From Lysobacter sp. cf310 (lineage in GTDB: Bacteria > Pseudomonadota > Gammaproteobacteria > Xanthomonadales > Xanthomonadaceae): DNA of 64,000 nt. Shown here one piece after another: positions 8,046 to 16,856 of the stretch; the first letter of the stretch is position 1; each line of letters opens with the position of its first letter. The notes below the pieces were generated by a model, which was not told the origin of the DNA, searched no databases, and saw nothing but the letters and a program-made list of their open reading frames with translations. A program made the translations under genes and the position numbers. The stretch spans positions 124,001-188,000 of the forward strand of contig NZ_FOSS01000005.1 of NCBI RefSeq assembly GCF_900114355.1, read 5' to 3'.

Positions 8046-9890
8046 CTATCGAGCTTTCTCGTACGTCGCGCAGGGCGCCATGCGCATGGCACCATCGCTG
8101 GACACCAGGATGGGCACTCGGTCGCTCGTTGAAACCAGCAGTTCGCCGCTCGACGCAAGACCGGAAGTGTGCGGCGCGCCAGGCAAGCTGCGCCATCGGC
8201 GCGCCTTCCATCTACCGGCGTCGTCGCGGGTCAGCTCGTAGAGCATTCCATTGCTTATCATCAGGTGCGCCAGCCCGGTCACCACCACGATGCGCGGCCC
8301 CAGCCTATAAATGTCCTTGATGTTCTCATCTAGGATCGTCTGATTGACCCCATCGTCGCCCAGGAACACGAGCTCACCACCCCATTCGCCCCGATCGGAG
8401 CCCGCCAGCCAGCCTCCATCGACGCGCAGCGCCACGCTGGGCACCTGCGAAACGATACTGCGGTGTTCGACGATATTGTTCGGGGTCAACTCGATGACCT
8501 TGGGCGCTCCGGCACCTTGAGGAATCGGCTCCGCCTCGCCATAACTGAGCACCGTAGCGGCGTAGCCCATCTTCGCCAGCTGCTTGGCGTCATTGTCGAT
8601 GCGCAGCTTGCTTTCCCGCGGCTCCCTCAACACCGATATCGCCGTCTTTTTGCAAGCGGCAAGCTCGTTCGCGGTGGTCTCGTACTCGTAGAACGCAACC
8701 GAGAACGTGAAGTCGCTGCGCTCTCCTTCGGTCGATCGCCCGTCGGAGGGGCCCTCACCCGAAAGCGCTTGTCGAGCCGCGTCACGCACGGGTGGAAACC
8801 AATGCGTCTGTGCGACGCGCTGCAGCGCGATTGTCGCGTTAGGCGCCCGTAGGCTGCCCAATGATTGCGCTGCAACCCAGTTCAGACGAACGTCGCCGGG
8901 TTCTTCGAGCAGCGGGATCAATGCATCCGCTCCGGCCGCATACTCCACATATCCGATCGCGCGCGCCGCGCCGATCCGAATGGCCCAATCGGGGTGATTC
9001 AACAACTCCAGTAGCGCCGGCCCCGCGGAATTCCCCGCGACTCCCGTCTTGGCCAGGTCGCGCAACAGGCTGATGTCCGGCGCATCGCGCAATCGCCGCG
9101 CGAATGTTGCCCCAGCCTGCGTCGAACCGATGCCCACCAGCGCCTCGTCCACTTCGGCGACGAGCAACGGCTTTCGTGCGCGCAGCGCCAGCAACCGCGA
9201 TTCCAGAGGGAATCCGTCGGCTTGCAGGGCCGCGATCATGCGCAAGGCGCCGCTGGCGACCTGCTCGGAACTCGTGTCGTCCTCGGCGATCGACATCAGG
9301 CCTGGCGCCGCCAGAGCCCTATGCGGCTTCATTTCGGCGAGCACGTGAGCCAGGTAGTAATGGTCGCGTTCGCCGCACGCTTTACTGCAACGGGCGGCGT
9401 CCACGATGTAGGGGATGGCGCGCCGGCCCGAGAGCTCTACGGCGTACGCCTCCTGATTTTCCGGCGCGCCCTCGGAAACGAGAAACCGCGCGACGGCTTC
9501 GGCCGCGGCCTCATCGTCCGCGATGCGGCCGAGTGCCGGCGGCAACCAATCAAGACCTCGATCTAGTCCGGCCTTCACTTCAGTCAGGTATATGGGATCG
9601 ATGCTCTCCGCGTCACGTAAGCCCTTGGCGGCCAGATCGGCCAACCGCTCATCGGGATCCGCAAGCATCTCGACCAAAGCGGGCACCGCACCGTCGAAGA
9701 TCAGCAAGCGCTTCAGCAGCGCTTGCTCGTCGAGCGAGAGAGTCGTGGGGCGCTTATCCGCACGTCCGGCGCGTTCCTTCATCTGCGCGATACAAGCATC
9801 GAGCGACTCGCACGGAGCCGCCGTCTGGCGCGCCGGCGCCTGCGCCTGCATGGGCGAAGCCAAGATCAGCAGCAAGAACAAGCTCCGCAT
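8046..9890 (-). CDS. Exported HEAT-repeat protein
   Basis: A protein of 614 residues with a signal peptide (MRSLFLLLILASPMQAQAPA). Residues of about 60-390 form HEAT-type helical repeats (VPALVEMLADPDERLADLAAKGLRD, WAIRIGAARAIGYVEYAAGADALIPLLEE, RLNWVAAQSLGSLRAPNATIALQRVA). The last third is beta-rich and resembles a propeller or WD-like segment (GGWLAGSDRGEWGGELVFLGDDG, PRIVVVTGLAHLM). The start is the ATG at 9890, just after a GGAAGGT site. Probably periplasmic or surface-exposed; function unknown. Confidence 0.7.
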   Translation of the reverse strand: MRSLFLLLILASPMQAQAPARQTAAPCESLDACIAQMKERAGRADKRPTTLSLDEQALLKRLLIFDGAVPALVEMLADPDERLADLAAKGLRDAESIDPIYLTEVKAGLDRGLDWLPPALGRIADDEAAAEAVARFLVSEGAPENQEAYAVELSGRRAIPYIVDAARCSKACGERDHYYLAHVLAEMKPHRALAAPGLMSIAEDDTSSEQVASGALRMIAALQADGFPLESRLLALRARKPLLVAEVDEALVGIGSTQAGATFARRLRDAPDISLLRDLAKTGVAGNSAGPALLELLNHPDWAIRIGAARAIGYVEYAAGADALIPLLEEPGDVRLNWVAAQSLGSLRAPNATIALQRVAQTHWFPPVRDAARQALSGEGPSDGRSTEGERSDFTFSVAFYEYETTANELAACKKTAISVLREPRESKLRIDNDAKQLAKMGYAATVLSYGEAEPIPQGAGAPKVIELTPNNIVEHRSIVSQVPSVALRVDGGWLAGSDRGEWGGELVFLGDDGVNQTILDENIKDIYRLGPRIVVVTGLAHLMISNGMLYELTRDDAGRWKARRWRSLPGAPHTSGLASSGELLVSTSDRVPILVSSDGAMRMAPCATYEKAR

Positions 9891-9920
9891 ACCTTCCACC
9901 TATCCGTTGAAATCGCCGCC

Positions 9921-10412
9921 CTACGCCGTCTGCGCCCGCCAAATCTGATTCGCCCCGCCGTTCCACGGGAACGAGATGATCGCGTTGCCCTCGGCGGTTC
10001 CGGATTCGCTGATGTCGACCACCGAGTCGCGATCGAAATTGTTGAGGGCGAACCAGCAGTCCTGCACGAAGTCGACCTTGAAGGGCGGTGCGAACACCAG
10101 ATCGCCGTTGCCCGGGTCGGGCATCGGCTGAAACAGCATCAGGCCGTTGGCCCCGGTCTGCCAGGTCAGATACTGACTGAGGTCGTCGCTGGGCGACAGG
10201 CTGAAGGCGATGGGCGAGGCCGAATATGCGGTGAGCCGGGTCCGGTTCGGGTCGCCGGAAGAGAGCCGATACACGCGCACGCAATGCGCTCCCAACGAAT
10301 CGGCATCGGGCGGGAACACGCCCAGCGCCACGTCCGGATCCAGATACGAAATGAGACGGATGGTCGCGCCGAAGAACTCGTCGACGCTGGTCAGATTGCC
10401 GTAAGCATCCAT
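9921..10412 (-). CDS. Small protein with ricin-like QxW ending
   Basis: A protein of 163 residues with no signal peptide. It is rich in beta-strand-forming and aromatic residues (LTWQTGANGLMLFQPMPDPGNGDLVFAPPFKVDFVQDCWFALNNFDRDS) and ends GGANQIWRAQTA, which resembles the QxW motif of ricin-type beta-trefoil lectins. I cannot assign a family firmly. The start at 10412 is preceded by a G-rich site. It is divergent from the large helical protein at 10652, with a 239-bp shared promoter region, so the two may form one functional unit. Confidence 0.6.
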   Translation of the reverse strand: MDAYGNLTSVDEFFGATIRLISYLDPDVALGVFPPDADSLGAHCVRVYRLSSGDPNRTRLTAYSASPIAFSLSPSDDLSQYLTWQTGANGLMLFQPMPDPGNGDLVFAPPFKVDFVQDCWFALNNFDRDSVVDISESGTAEGNAIISFPWNGGANQIWRAQTA

Positions 10413-10651
10413 GCGGATTCCCCCTGTGGAATGGCATAGCGCCACGCTACTGCAAGCGCGCCTTGCGCGCCATCGCGGCAAGCGAATGCTCAACACACCT
10501 TCGAATCGTCCCCGGTGCGGATGGTGCCGCCCTGGCGCCGGCCGCGCCGACGCTTATACTCGCCCCACTTGCGGTCCACGTCCCGGAACCTCGTGGCCTG
10601 GCCTCCCCCGCCGCAACACGGATGTTTCTTGCGGATATCACTGGAGGCTGC
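10413..10651. promoter_or_regulatory. Divergent promoter region of the putative toxin locus
   Basis: A 239-bp gap between the divergent QxW-ended gene and the large helical protein gene. Open frames that cross it have no family signature. It should contain both promoters, but I see no clear -35/-10 pair. The only clear signal is the CTGGAGG ribosome-binding site just before 10652. Confidence 0.4.
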
Positions 10652-13120
10652 ATGTCTACGCTATTGACCGACCCCGCCGTGGGTGCGGACGAGCCCAATT
10701 GGGACGCGATCATCGACAACCCCTACCACGCCGGTCCGTTGGTGCGGGTCAGCCGCGCCGGCAATTGGTGGCTGGTGGTGGGCATGCGGCTGGGCCTGGA
10801 CGATGCGCTGCATCGTGTCGCCGGCATCAAGACCGAACGCGAGAACGAAGACCGCCTGCTGATCTTCGCCGACACCATTACCGCGCAGCACGCGGCCGAC
10901 GCGCCGATCCTGTGTCGCGAGTTCGAGCACATCGTGGTGATGGCACGGCGCCTGGAGGCCGGCGCGCAGCTGCTGCTGGAAAAACGCGGCTGGGAGATCA
11001 CCTTCCGTCTGGGCTTCTACGTGGGCAGCCTGAGCCCGGCGACTCAGAAGATCAGCGTGGAGCGCTGGATGAAGTGGAACGACTCCAGCTGGGGCCAGCA
11101 CGAGGTCCGCGGCAAGCGCGACCTGCCCAGTCCACTCACGCCCCGGCAGGTCGTGGTCAGTACCTATCCCCTGGACGAAACCAAACCGCTGCCGTTCACC
11201 GAAGAAGCGATCAACCTGACCGCGCTGCCGCTGCCGGCCTGCAGCGCGATGCTGGACCGCATGCTGTTCGCCGCGCAGGCGCTGGGCATGGAAGGCAAGG
11301 GCGAGCTCGCGCTGGAGCTGCTGTCGCGGATGGAAGGGCTGATGGCGCTGGTGCCGAACCAGAGCGGCTGGGACACCGTGTCGCTGGGCTGTCGCTCCAC
11401 CCAGGAGCTGCTGCGCCCGGTGCGTTTCGATCCCGAACAGGTGCCGTATCTGAGCGCATCGTTCTACGGCGAGATCGCCAAGGATCACGTGCCCGCCTTG
11501 CAGGCCTACGCCGGCACCTTCGCCCGCCTCAGCGACCGCAGCTACGACCTGGACGCGCGCAAGAAAGCCGCCAAGTTGGTGTTGGGGGAAAAGGACGATG
11601 CCGGTTCCTTCCAGAAGCTGGTGAGCCAGCAGCTGGCCGAGAACCTGCGCCTGGCCACCGCCAACGTCAAACGCGCGCAGGACTCGATCGAACCGCAAAG
11701 CGGCAACGTGCGTCGCGCCGAAGCCGAGTTCAAGCGCGGCATGGACGACTGGAAGGCCGCCAAGGAACGCGAAGCCGCGTTCGCGATCGTCGGCGCGGTG
11801 TTCTCGTTCGTGTCCGGCGTGGCCTCGATGTTCGGCGGCAACGCCGCCGGCGCGGCCGGCGCCGCCAAGGCGGCCGCCGACGTGGCCAGCACGGCCGCCA
11901 AGCTGGCCGAGATCATGAAGACCCTGGTCAAGGTCGGGAAGGCGATCGAGAAGGTCGTCACGATGTGCTTGGCCATCGTCGCCGCGGTCGACAAGATCGA
12001 CAACGCCAAGAAATTCGCCGACGACCTGTCGGCGCTGACCCGCGAATCCCTGTCCGACGACGCCAAGGGCGCACCGTCCGCTGGCGCCTATTGGGACCAG
12101 CTGTGGGTGGAAGTCGAGACCCAACTGGCCCCGGCGATCAAGGAAGGCATCGGCGGCGCCGAGGAGTACCTGAAGGAACTCAAGATCCTGGTGATCTACG
12201 GCCGCGCCCTGACCACCGCGCAGGCCGCGCTGCCGCCGCTGGCGCAGGAAATCGCGCGCGCCAAGCTGCAGTCGGAGATCGCGCGTCGCCAGTACGACGC
12301 CGTCGCCCGCGAGATAGAGGGCCTGAAGAAGGAAGAGATGCTGTCCGGCCAGGCCATGATCGTGCTATGGGGCAACTACCGCGCCGTGCAGCGCTCGATG
12401 CTGGTCGCCTTGGGTCAGTTCGACGCGGCCTACCGCTACTGGGCGCTGAGCGATCCCCTGCCGCCGCGCGACAATCACCGCGGCATCGCCGACCTGGCCG
12501 GCGATCTGGTCGCCATCGCCGATCTGAAGAAGATGCAGGCGCGCGCCTTGGACAGCTTTCGCCCAGTGCCGCAGCCTTACACCCGGAGCAAGTACGCTCT
12601 GCCGGCCAGCACGCGCGAGGCTTTGCTCGGTGGCCAGCGCGTGGAACTACGCTTCACCCCCAGCCGCGGCCCGATGTCCACCTGGGGCCGCGTCAGCCGC
12701 GTGCGCGTCAACGAAATCTTCGTCTGGGTGGAATGGGTCGAAGGCCAACGCCCGAAGAAGGGCGAGCTCGAATTCACCGTACGCACCAGCGGCGCCTACG
12801 ACGACCGCAAACTGGTCGCCGGCCAGACCCAGGACTTCCACTTCCACGGCGCGCCGGTGAATCTGACCTTCCGCTACGACCTGGCCAACGTCCCCACCGA
12901 CCCCGCCCTCGACTGCATCCGCGTACGCGCCGCGATCGCCGAGGACTTCCGCACCTCGTACTCCGAGCCGACGCTGTACACCGATTGGATCCTGTCCTCG
13001 CCGAAGGTGGAAGCGGGCGACACCGAGACGCTGGACCTGGGCAAGCTGAAGGCGGCGATCGCGAATATCCGTCTGGAGTTTTCGGGGACCTATATCAAGG
13101 ACCCGGATAAGGTGTTTTGA
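10652..13120 (+). CDS. Large helical protein, candidate alpha-pore-forming toxin
   Basis: An 822-residue protein with no signal peptide. Residues 1-230 form a mixed N-terminal domain. About 270-373 is a long charged amphipathic helical region. About 375-397 is strongly hydrophobic (FAIVGAVFSFVSGVASMFGG), followed by an Ala/Gly-rich stretch and a second hydrophobic helix at about 425-450 (KVVTMCLAIVAAVDKI). Long helices continue to about 620, and a beta-rich domain ends the protein. Long helical bundle plus hydrophobic hairpin is the layout of ClyA/Hbl-type alpha-pore-forming toxins. This is an architectural inference; I do not recognise the family by sequence. The start at 10652 follows a CTGGAGG site. 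Confidence 0.6.
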   Translation: MSTLLTDPAVGADEPNWDAIIDNPYHAGPLVRVSRAGNWWLVVGMRLGLDDALHRVAGIKTERENEDRLLIFADTITAQHAADAPILCREFEHIVVMARRLEAGAQLLLEKRGWEITFRLGFYVGSLSPATQKISVERWMKWNDSSWGQHEVRGKRDLPSPLTPRQVVVSTYPLDETKPLPFTEEAINLTALPLPACSAMLDRMLFAAQALGMEGKGELALELLSRMEGLMALVPNQSGWDTVSLGCRSTQELLRPVRFDPEQVPYLSASFYGEIAKDHVPALQAYAGTFARLSDRSYDLDARKKAAKLVLGEKDDAGSFQKLVSQQLAENLRLATANVKRAQDSIEPQSGNVRRAEAEFKRGMDDWKAAKEREAAFAIVGAVFSFVSGVASMFGGNAAGAAGAAKAAADVASTAAKLAEIMKTLVKVGKAIEKVVTMCLAIVAAVDKIDNAKKFADDLSALTRESLSDDAKGAPSAGAYWDQLWVEVETQLAPAIKEGIGGAEEYLKELKILVIYGRALTTAQAALPPLAQEIARAKLQSEIARRQYDAVAREIEGLKKEEMLSGQAMIVLWGNYRAVQRSMLVALGQFDAAYRYWALSDPLPPRDNHRGIADLAGDLVAIADLKKMQARALDSFRPVPQPYTRSKYALPASTREALLGGQRVELRFTPSRGPMSTWGRVSRVRVNEIFVWVEWVEGQRPKKGELEFTVRTSGAYDDRKLVAGQTQDFHFHGAPVNLTFRYDLANVPTDPALDCIRVRAAIAEDFRTSYSEPTLYTDWILSSPKVEAGDTETLDLGKLKAAIANIRLEFSGTYIKDPDKVF

Positions 13121-13167
13121 GCGCCGTTGCGTCGCTCCTTCTGTTGGAGCGACGCCGCTTTTGATGT

Positions 13168-13241
13168 CTGTGGGAGCGACGTGAGTCGCGATGGCGCAGC
13201 CGCATCGCTTTCGCGGTCGCGGCTTGCGCCGCTCCTACAGG
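13168..13241. repeat. Inverted pair of REP palindromes
   Basis: Two REP copies in opposite orientation, GTGGGAGCGACGTGAGTCGC then GGTCGCGGCTTGCGCCGC, separated by about 20 bp. They lie between the putative toxin gene and the next small membrane protein gene. Confidence 0.75.
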
Positions 13242-13409
13242 AAGCTGGGTGGTCGCCCCTGAGCCGATGGGGGGGACCACTGAAACAACCTGAGCCGCGC
13301 CGGCATCGCCACGGCGCCCAGCAGTCGCCCTCTTTTTTTGTCGGCGATCCCGCTCTTGCCTGGGACTGCGCGACGGTGAAAGATGTCGCATGGCACGACA
13401 GGAGGTCGC

Positions 13410-14042
13410 ATGCTCGAGGAAGTCATCAAGGCGGGAGGTGGATCTTTCCTGATCTTCGGCGTGGTGGTCGCTCTGGGCTTATACGCGGTGCGCGGAGTGT
13501 TCGGGCTGCATGGGCGTCGCGGTCAGCATCGAAAGGAGTTTCTCGAGCTTTGGTCCGACGGCCGGGAACGCGATGCGCTGTGGCTGCAGATGGCAGTGCG
13601 ACATGTGTTCGGCACCTACCTGCCCACACCGGTGATCCGTTTGGCGCTCAGCCGTCCCGACAGCGCCCAATCGCTGGTGGATCTGTCGTCACTATGGGCT
13701 CTGCTCATCTACGACAGCGCAACCCAGAAAGTCGCCTGGCGACAGGGATGGCATGCCACCCTGCCTAGGCGCCGGTTCGCCAGTATCGTGCTGATAGTGG
13801 GTTATTTTGCGGCCATGTTCGCCGCCGCGGGCGGCGCGTACACCTCGGCGCAGCTTGGCCCCGGTTCCGCCATGGGTTGGATCTATGGGTTCTTTGCCGC
13901 GATCATGGCGGGGCTCGCCTTCCTATGCGTGGAGCATGAGGACAAGTTCGCCATCTCGGTGCGAGTGGGCGACGCCTGGGTGAAACGCATCAACCGCACC
14001 GCCCAGCGGGCGCGCAAGCGCCGCCCGACACCTTCAAACTGA
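13410..14042 (+). CDS. Hypothetical membrane protein
   Basis: A protein of 210 residues. One hydrophobic helix lies at the N-terminus (SFLIFGVVVALGLYAVRGVFGL) and two more near the middle (FASIVLIVGYFAAMFAAAGGAY and AMGWIYGFFAAIMAGLAFLCV). Basic residues dominate the C-terminus (RARKRRPTPSN). The start at 13410 directly follows an AGGAGGTCGC site; an in-frame ATG at 13383 overlaps that site. I do not recognise the family. The next gene follows after 49 bp on the same strand. Confidence 0.6.
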   Translation: MLEEVIKAGGGSFLIFGVVVALGLYAVRGVFGLHGRRGQHRKEFLELWSDGRERDALWLQMAVRHVFGTYLPTPVIRLALSRPDSAQSLVDLSSLWALLIYDSATQKVAWRQGWHATLPRRRFASIVLIVGYFAAMFAAAGGAYTSAQLGPGSAMGWIYGFFAAIMAGLAFLCVEHEDKFAISVRVGDAWVKRINRTAQRARKRRPTPSN

Positions 14043-14091
14043 TGACGCGGCCGTAATGGCAGCCTCCTCCAACCGCTCGAAATGGAATGCC

Positions 14092-14577
14092 ATGCCACGC
14101 GCGTCCCTGCTATTGCTTTCGCTCGCACTAAGCGCCCCCGCATGGGCGGCGAACGCACCACCGGCCTCCGCTACCGCCAAGGCCATGGCCTCGGCCTATG
14201 TGGACGACCTCAAGAATATGGTGCGCAGCACGCATGACGCCGAGCCCGACGAAGTCGCGTGCATCGAGCGCATTCCTGCCAGCACCGTGGTCGACGCCAT
14301 GCAGGAGATTATCGCGCAGTCCTTGAGCGCGGATGAGCAGACCGAGATGGAGCGCTTCTACGCCAGCCCTGAAGGCCTGCGCCTGTTCGCGCTGTACCGT
14401 CGCTGGGGCGACGAACAGAATCCGGCCAGCGATGCCGAGCTGGAAGAAGTCCTGCCGCTTATCAAGTCGAGGGTGCAGGCCAAACTGTTCGACGCCACGT
14501 CCTTCCAGAGCCTGGGCTCCATACAGGCCATGAACGCGATCGCCCCGCTGCTGGAGCGCTGCTCGCCGTCGCGCTAG
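14092..14577 (+). CDS. Secreted hypothetical protein, DUF2059-like
   Basis: A protein of 161 residues with a signal peptide (MPRASLLLLSLALSAPAWAANAP). The mature part is helical and holds a block like that in DUF2059 proteins: IIAQSLSADEQTEMERFYASPEGLRLF. One N-terminal Cys (EVACIERIP) and one C-terminal Cys (LLERCSPS) could pair in the periplasm. The assignment to DUF2059 is tentative. An upstream ATG at 14056 would add 12 residues before the signal peptide. Confidence 0.6.
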   Translation: MPRASLLLLSLALSAPAWAANAPPASATAKAMASAYVDDLKNMVRSTHDAEPDEVACIERIPASTVVDAMQEIIAQSLSADEQTEMERFYASPEGLRLFALYRRWGDEQNPASDAELEEVLPLIKSRVQAKLFDATSFQSLGSIQAMNAIAPLLERCSPSR

Positions 14578-14599
14578 CCGCGCCATCCCGTTGGCGACG

Positions 14600-14792
14600 C
14601 TTCCTGTGGGAGCGGCGTAAGCCGCGATAGCGCAACTTCGGGAGCGACACGGTCGCGACTCGCATCGCCGCCCTCTAAGGTGATGCAGCGTTCCTGCACG
14701 CCGCATGCAGGCGCGGCGCGAACCGCGATCGTGAGCCAGTTGCGCAACGCTCCGTAGTTTCGCTATCGCGGCTTACGCCGCTCCCACAGAGA
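14600..14792. repeat. Two REP palindromes in opposite orientation
   Basis: Forward copy at 14600-14632 (CTTCCTGTGGGAGCGGCGTA) and reverse copy at 14762-14792, about 130 bp apart. Both are the GTGGGAG/GCGAT variant, and the space between holds no gene. Confidence 0.8.
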
Positions 14793-14843
14793 GCTATCGT
14801 CTGGCGATCGAGATTTGCGCCAGGAGCGATGCTACGAAAGCCA

Positions 14844-15821
14844 TCACACACCCCACAACCTCCGCGCCTCCTCCGCAATCACCTCCGGAAACTCCTCCTG
14901 AAAGAACAGCTTCGCGCGCGGAACGCGCCGGACGCCTTGGGAGTTCGGGAACGTGCGGTCCAAATACTCCGCATCGCCCTGATCGAAGATGTCGTCCGCA
15001 GCGCCCCATACGATGCGCACAGGAACCCGGCTGCGCTTGAGCTGCGCTTCGATGCCCGCCAACGGATTCGGCGTCAGGGCCAGATGGAAGGCGTGGTACT
15101 GCGTACGCCGCAGCGGCGTGCTAACCAGCGGGGTGACGTAGTAGTCGATGGTCTCGTCGGCGAAGCCGCTGGGGTCGGCGAACACGGCCGCACCGAACGT
15201 GGCCCGCGCCTTGGGCTTGTCGGTCAGCCATTCGGCGGTCGCGTCGGCCAGGGTGCCGTTGCGGGCCATGTCGAGCACGGGCTGGATCTTCGGGGGCGGG
15301 CTGTCGGGTTCCACGTCGCAATTGGTCAGCAGCAGGCTGCGCACGCGCTTGGGATGACGCAGCAAAAACAGCTGGGCCACGGCGCCGCCGCTGTCGCTGG
15401 CGACGATGTCGACCTGATCCACGCGCAACGAGTCCAACAGCGCGGCCAGCATGGCGGCCTGGTCGCCGGCAGCCAGCGATTGACCGGCCGGCACCTCCGA
15501 GTAACCCAGCCCCATGAAGTCGGGTGCGATGCAGCGCCGATACGGGGACAGGCGATCGATCGCGCCTCGCCATTGGAACCCGTTGAGCGGAGCGCCGTGC
15601 AGGAACAAGGCGGCACGGCCGTGCCCGCGCTCGAGGTAGGCGATCCTGCCGAACGGCAAGGCGGCGTAGCGACGGGTGGCGCGATAGGCGGCGGCGTCCA
15701 GGGGCGCCTCGGCGCCGGCGTGGGCAGCGCGGCGGCGGGCCGAGGCCAGCGGCAGGTAGCTGCCGGCGACACCGGCGGCCAGGCTGGCGGCGGCGAAGGT
15801 AATGAATTGGCGGCGATGCAT
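14844..15821 (-). CDS. Exported alpha/beta hydrolase (epoxide hydrolase/dehalogenase type)
   Basis: A protein of 325 residues. The N-terminus MHRRQFITFAAASLAAGVAGS looks like a TAT signal. The hydrolase core shows the oxyanion motif LHGAPLNGFQW, the PDFMGLGYS strand, and a nucleophile elbow VASDSGGAV. Here the nucleophile position holds Asp, as in haloalkane dehalogenases and epoxide hydrolases, rather than the Ser of esterases. RIVWGAADDIF probably carries the charge-relay acid. The open frame runs on upstream to 16499, but that part only mirrors the AraC gene. Divergent from the AraC-type regulator, which probably controls it. Confidence 0.8.
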   Translation of the reverse strand: MHRRQFITFAAASLAAGVAGSYLPLASARRRAAHAGAEAPLDAAAYRATRRYAALPFGRIAYLERGHGRAALFLHGAPLNGFQWRGAIDRLSPYRRCIAPDFMGLGYSEVPAGQSLAAGDQAAMLAALLDSLRVDQVDIVASDSGGAVAQLFLLRHPKRVRSLLLTNCDVEPDSPPPKIQPVLDMARNGTLADATAEWLTDKPKARATFGAAVFADPSGFADETIDYYVTPLVSTPLRRTQYHAFHLALTPNPLAGIEAQLKRSRVPVRIVWGAADDIFDQGDAEYLDRTFPNSQGVRRVPRAKLFFQEEFPEVIAEEARRLWGV

Positions 15822-15959
15822 GAAGGCGGTCCTGTGCGGGGAGACCGGCCCATGCTGGCGATCGCGCGGCGTGCGGGCGCGCACAAACGGACGACGACGG
15901 ACACGCAGGGATGATTTTCGGCACTGTCGGCCGCCGCCTCGCGGACCGAGGATCGGGCC

Positions 15960-16853
15960 ATGAGCGACCGCCCCGCCTGCTATCCCCCGCCGCCGTCGCG
16001 GTCGCCGTTGGGCACCGCTGCTGATCGTGCGCCGCTGCTGGACGTGCTGACTTCGCCGGTGCCGCAGGGCGTATTCGACTCGCCGGTGGACGCGCGCCAC
16101 GTGCTGTGCCTGCACCTGGGCGAGCCGGTGCCGGTGTCCTACCGCATGGACGGCCACCAACGCCAAGGCGTGCGCCTGCATGGGCAGTACTGCGTGGTGC
16201 CGGCCGGCGCGAGCACGCGCTGGGTGGTGTCGCAGCCGGCGCGCTCGCTGCTGCTGCGCCTCACGCCCTCGCTGCTGGGCGAAACCTCGCAAGCGCTGGG
16301 TCTGGGCAGCGGCGGCGCGCTGCTGGCGCCGGCCATCCACGTGCGCGATCCGCAAGTCGAGCGCATCGGTTGGATGATGCAGGCCGAAGATCACGACGCG
16401 TATCCGGGCGGGCGCTTGTTCGCCGACAGCCTGGCCTCGGCGCTGGCGACGCGGTTGCTGACCTTGCAATCGCGCCGCGCGCTGGTCGCCGACACCCAAG
16501 GCCGCGCCCTACCGGGCTGGCGACTGCGTCGGGTCCAGGACTACGTGGAAGCGCACCTGGACGAACCCTTGTCGCTGCTGGAACTGGCCGCGGTGGCGGG
16601 CTACAGCGCCTCGCATTTCAAGGCGCTGTTCAAACAGGCCACGGGCGTGCCGGTACACCGCTACGTGCTCGAGCGCCGCGTCGAACGCGCGCGCATCCTG
16701 CTGCTGCAAGGCGAGCAGCGCATCGGCGACATCGCCCTGGCGGCTGGGTTCTCGCACGCCAGCCACATGGCGCGCTGCCTGCGGCGCGTGCTGGGAACCA
16801 GCCCTTCGCACTTGATGCGGGATGCGACCGCCGCGGGCCGCATCGCGCACTAG
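15960..16853 (+). CDS. AraC-family transcriptional regulator
   Basis: A protein of 297 residues with an N-terminal cupin-like sensor region (about 1-180) and a C-terminal double helix-turn-helix. The DNA-binding part is clear: RRVQDYVEAHLDEPLSLLELAAVAGYSASHFKALFKQATGVPVHRYVLERR, then IGDIALAAGFSHASHMARCLRRVLGTSPS. The 138-bp gap to the divergent hydrolase suggests it regulates that gene. The effector is unknown. Confidence 0.92.
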   Translation: MSDRPACYPPPPSRSPLGTAADRAPLLDVLTSPVPQGVFDSPVDARHVLCLHLGEPVPVSYRMDGHQRQGVRLHGQYCVVPAGASTRWVVSQPARSLLLRLTPSLLGETSQALGLGSGGALLAPAIHVRDPQVERIGWMMQAEDHDAYPGGRLFADSLASALATRLLTLQSRRALVADTQGRALPGWRLRRVQDYVEAHLDEPLSLLELAAVAGYSASHFKALFKQATGVPVHRYVLERRVERARILLLQGEQRIGDIALAAGFSHASHMARCLRRVLGTSPSHLMRDATAAGRIAH

Positions 16854-16856
16854 CGC

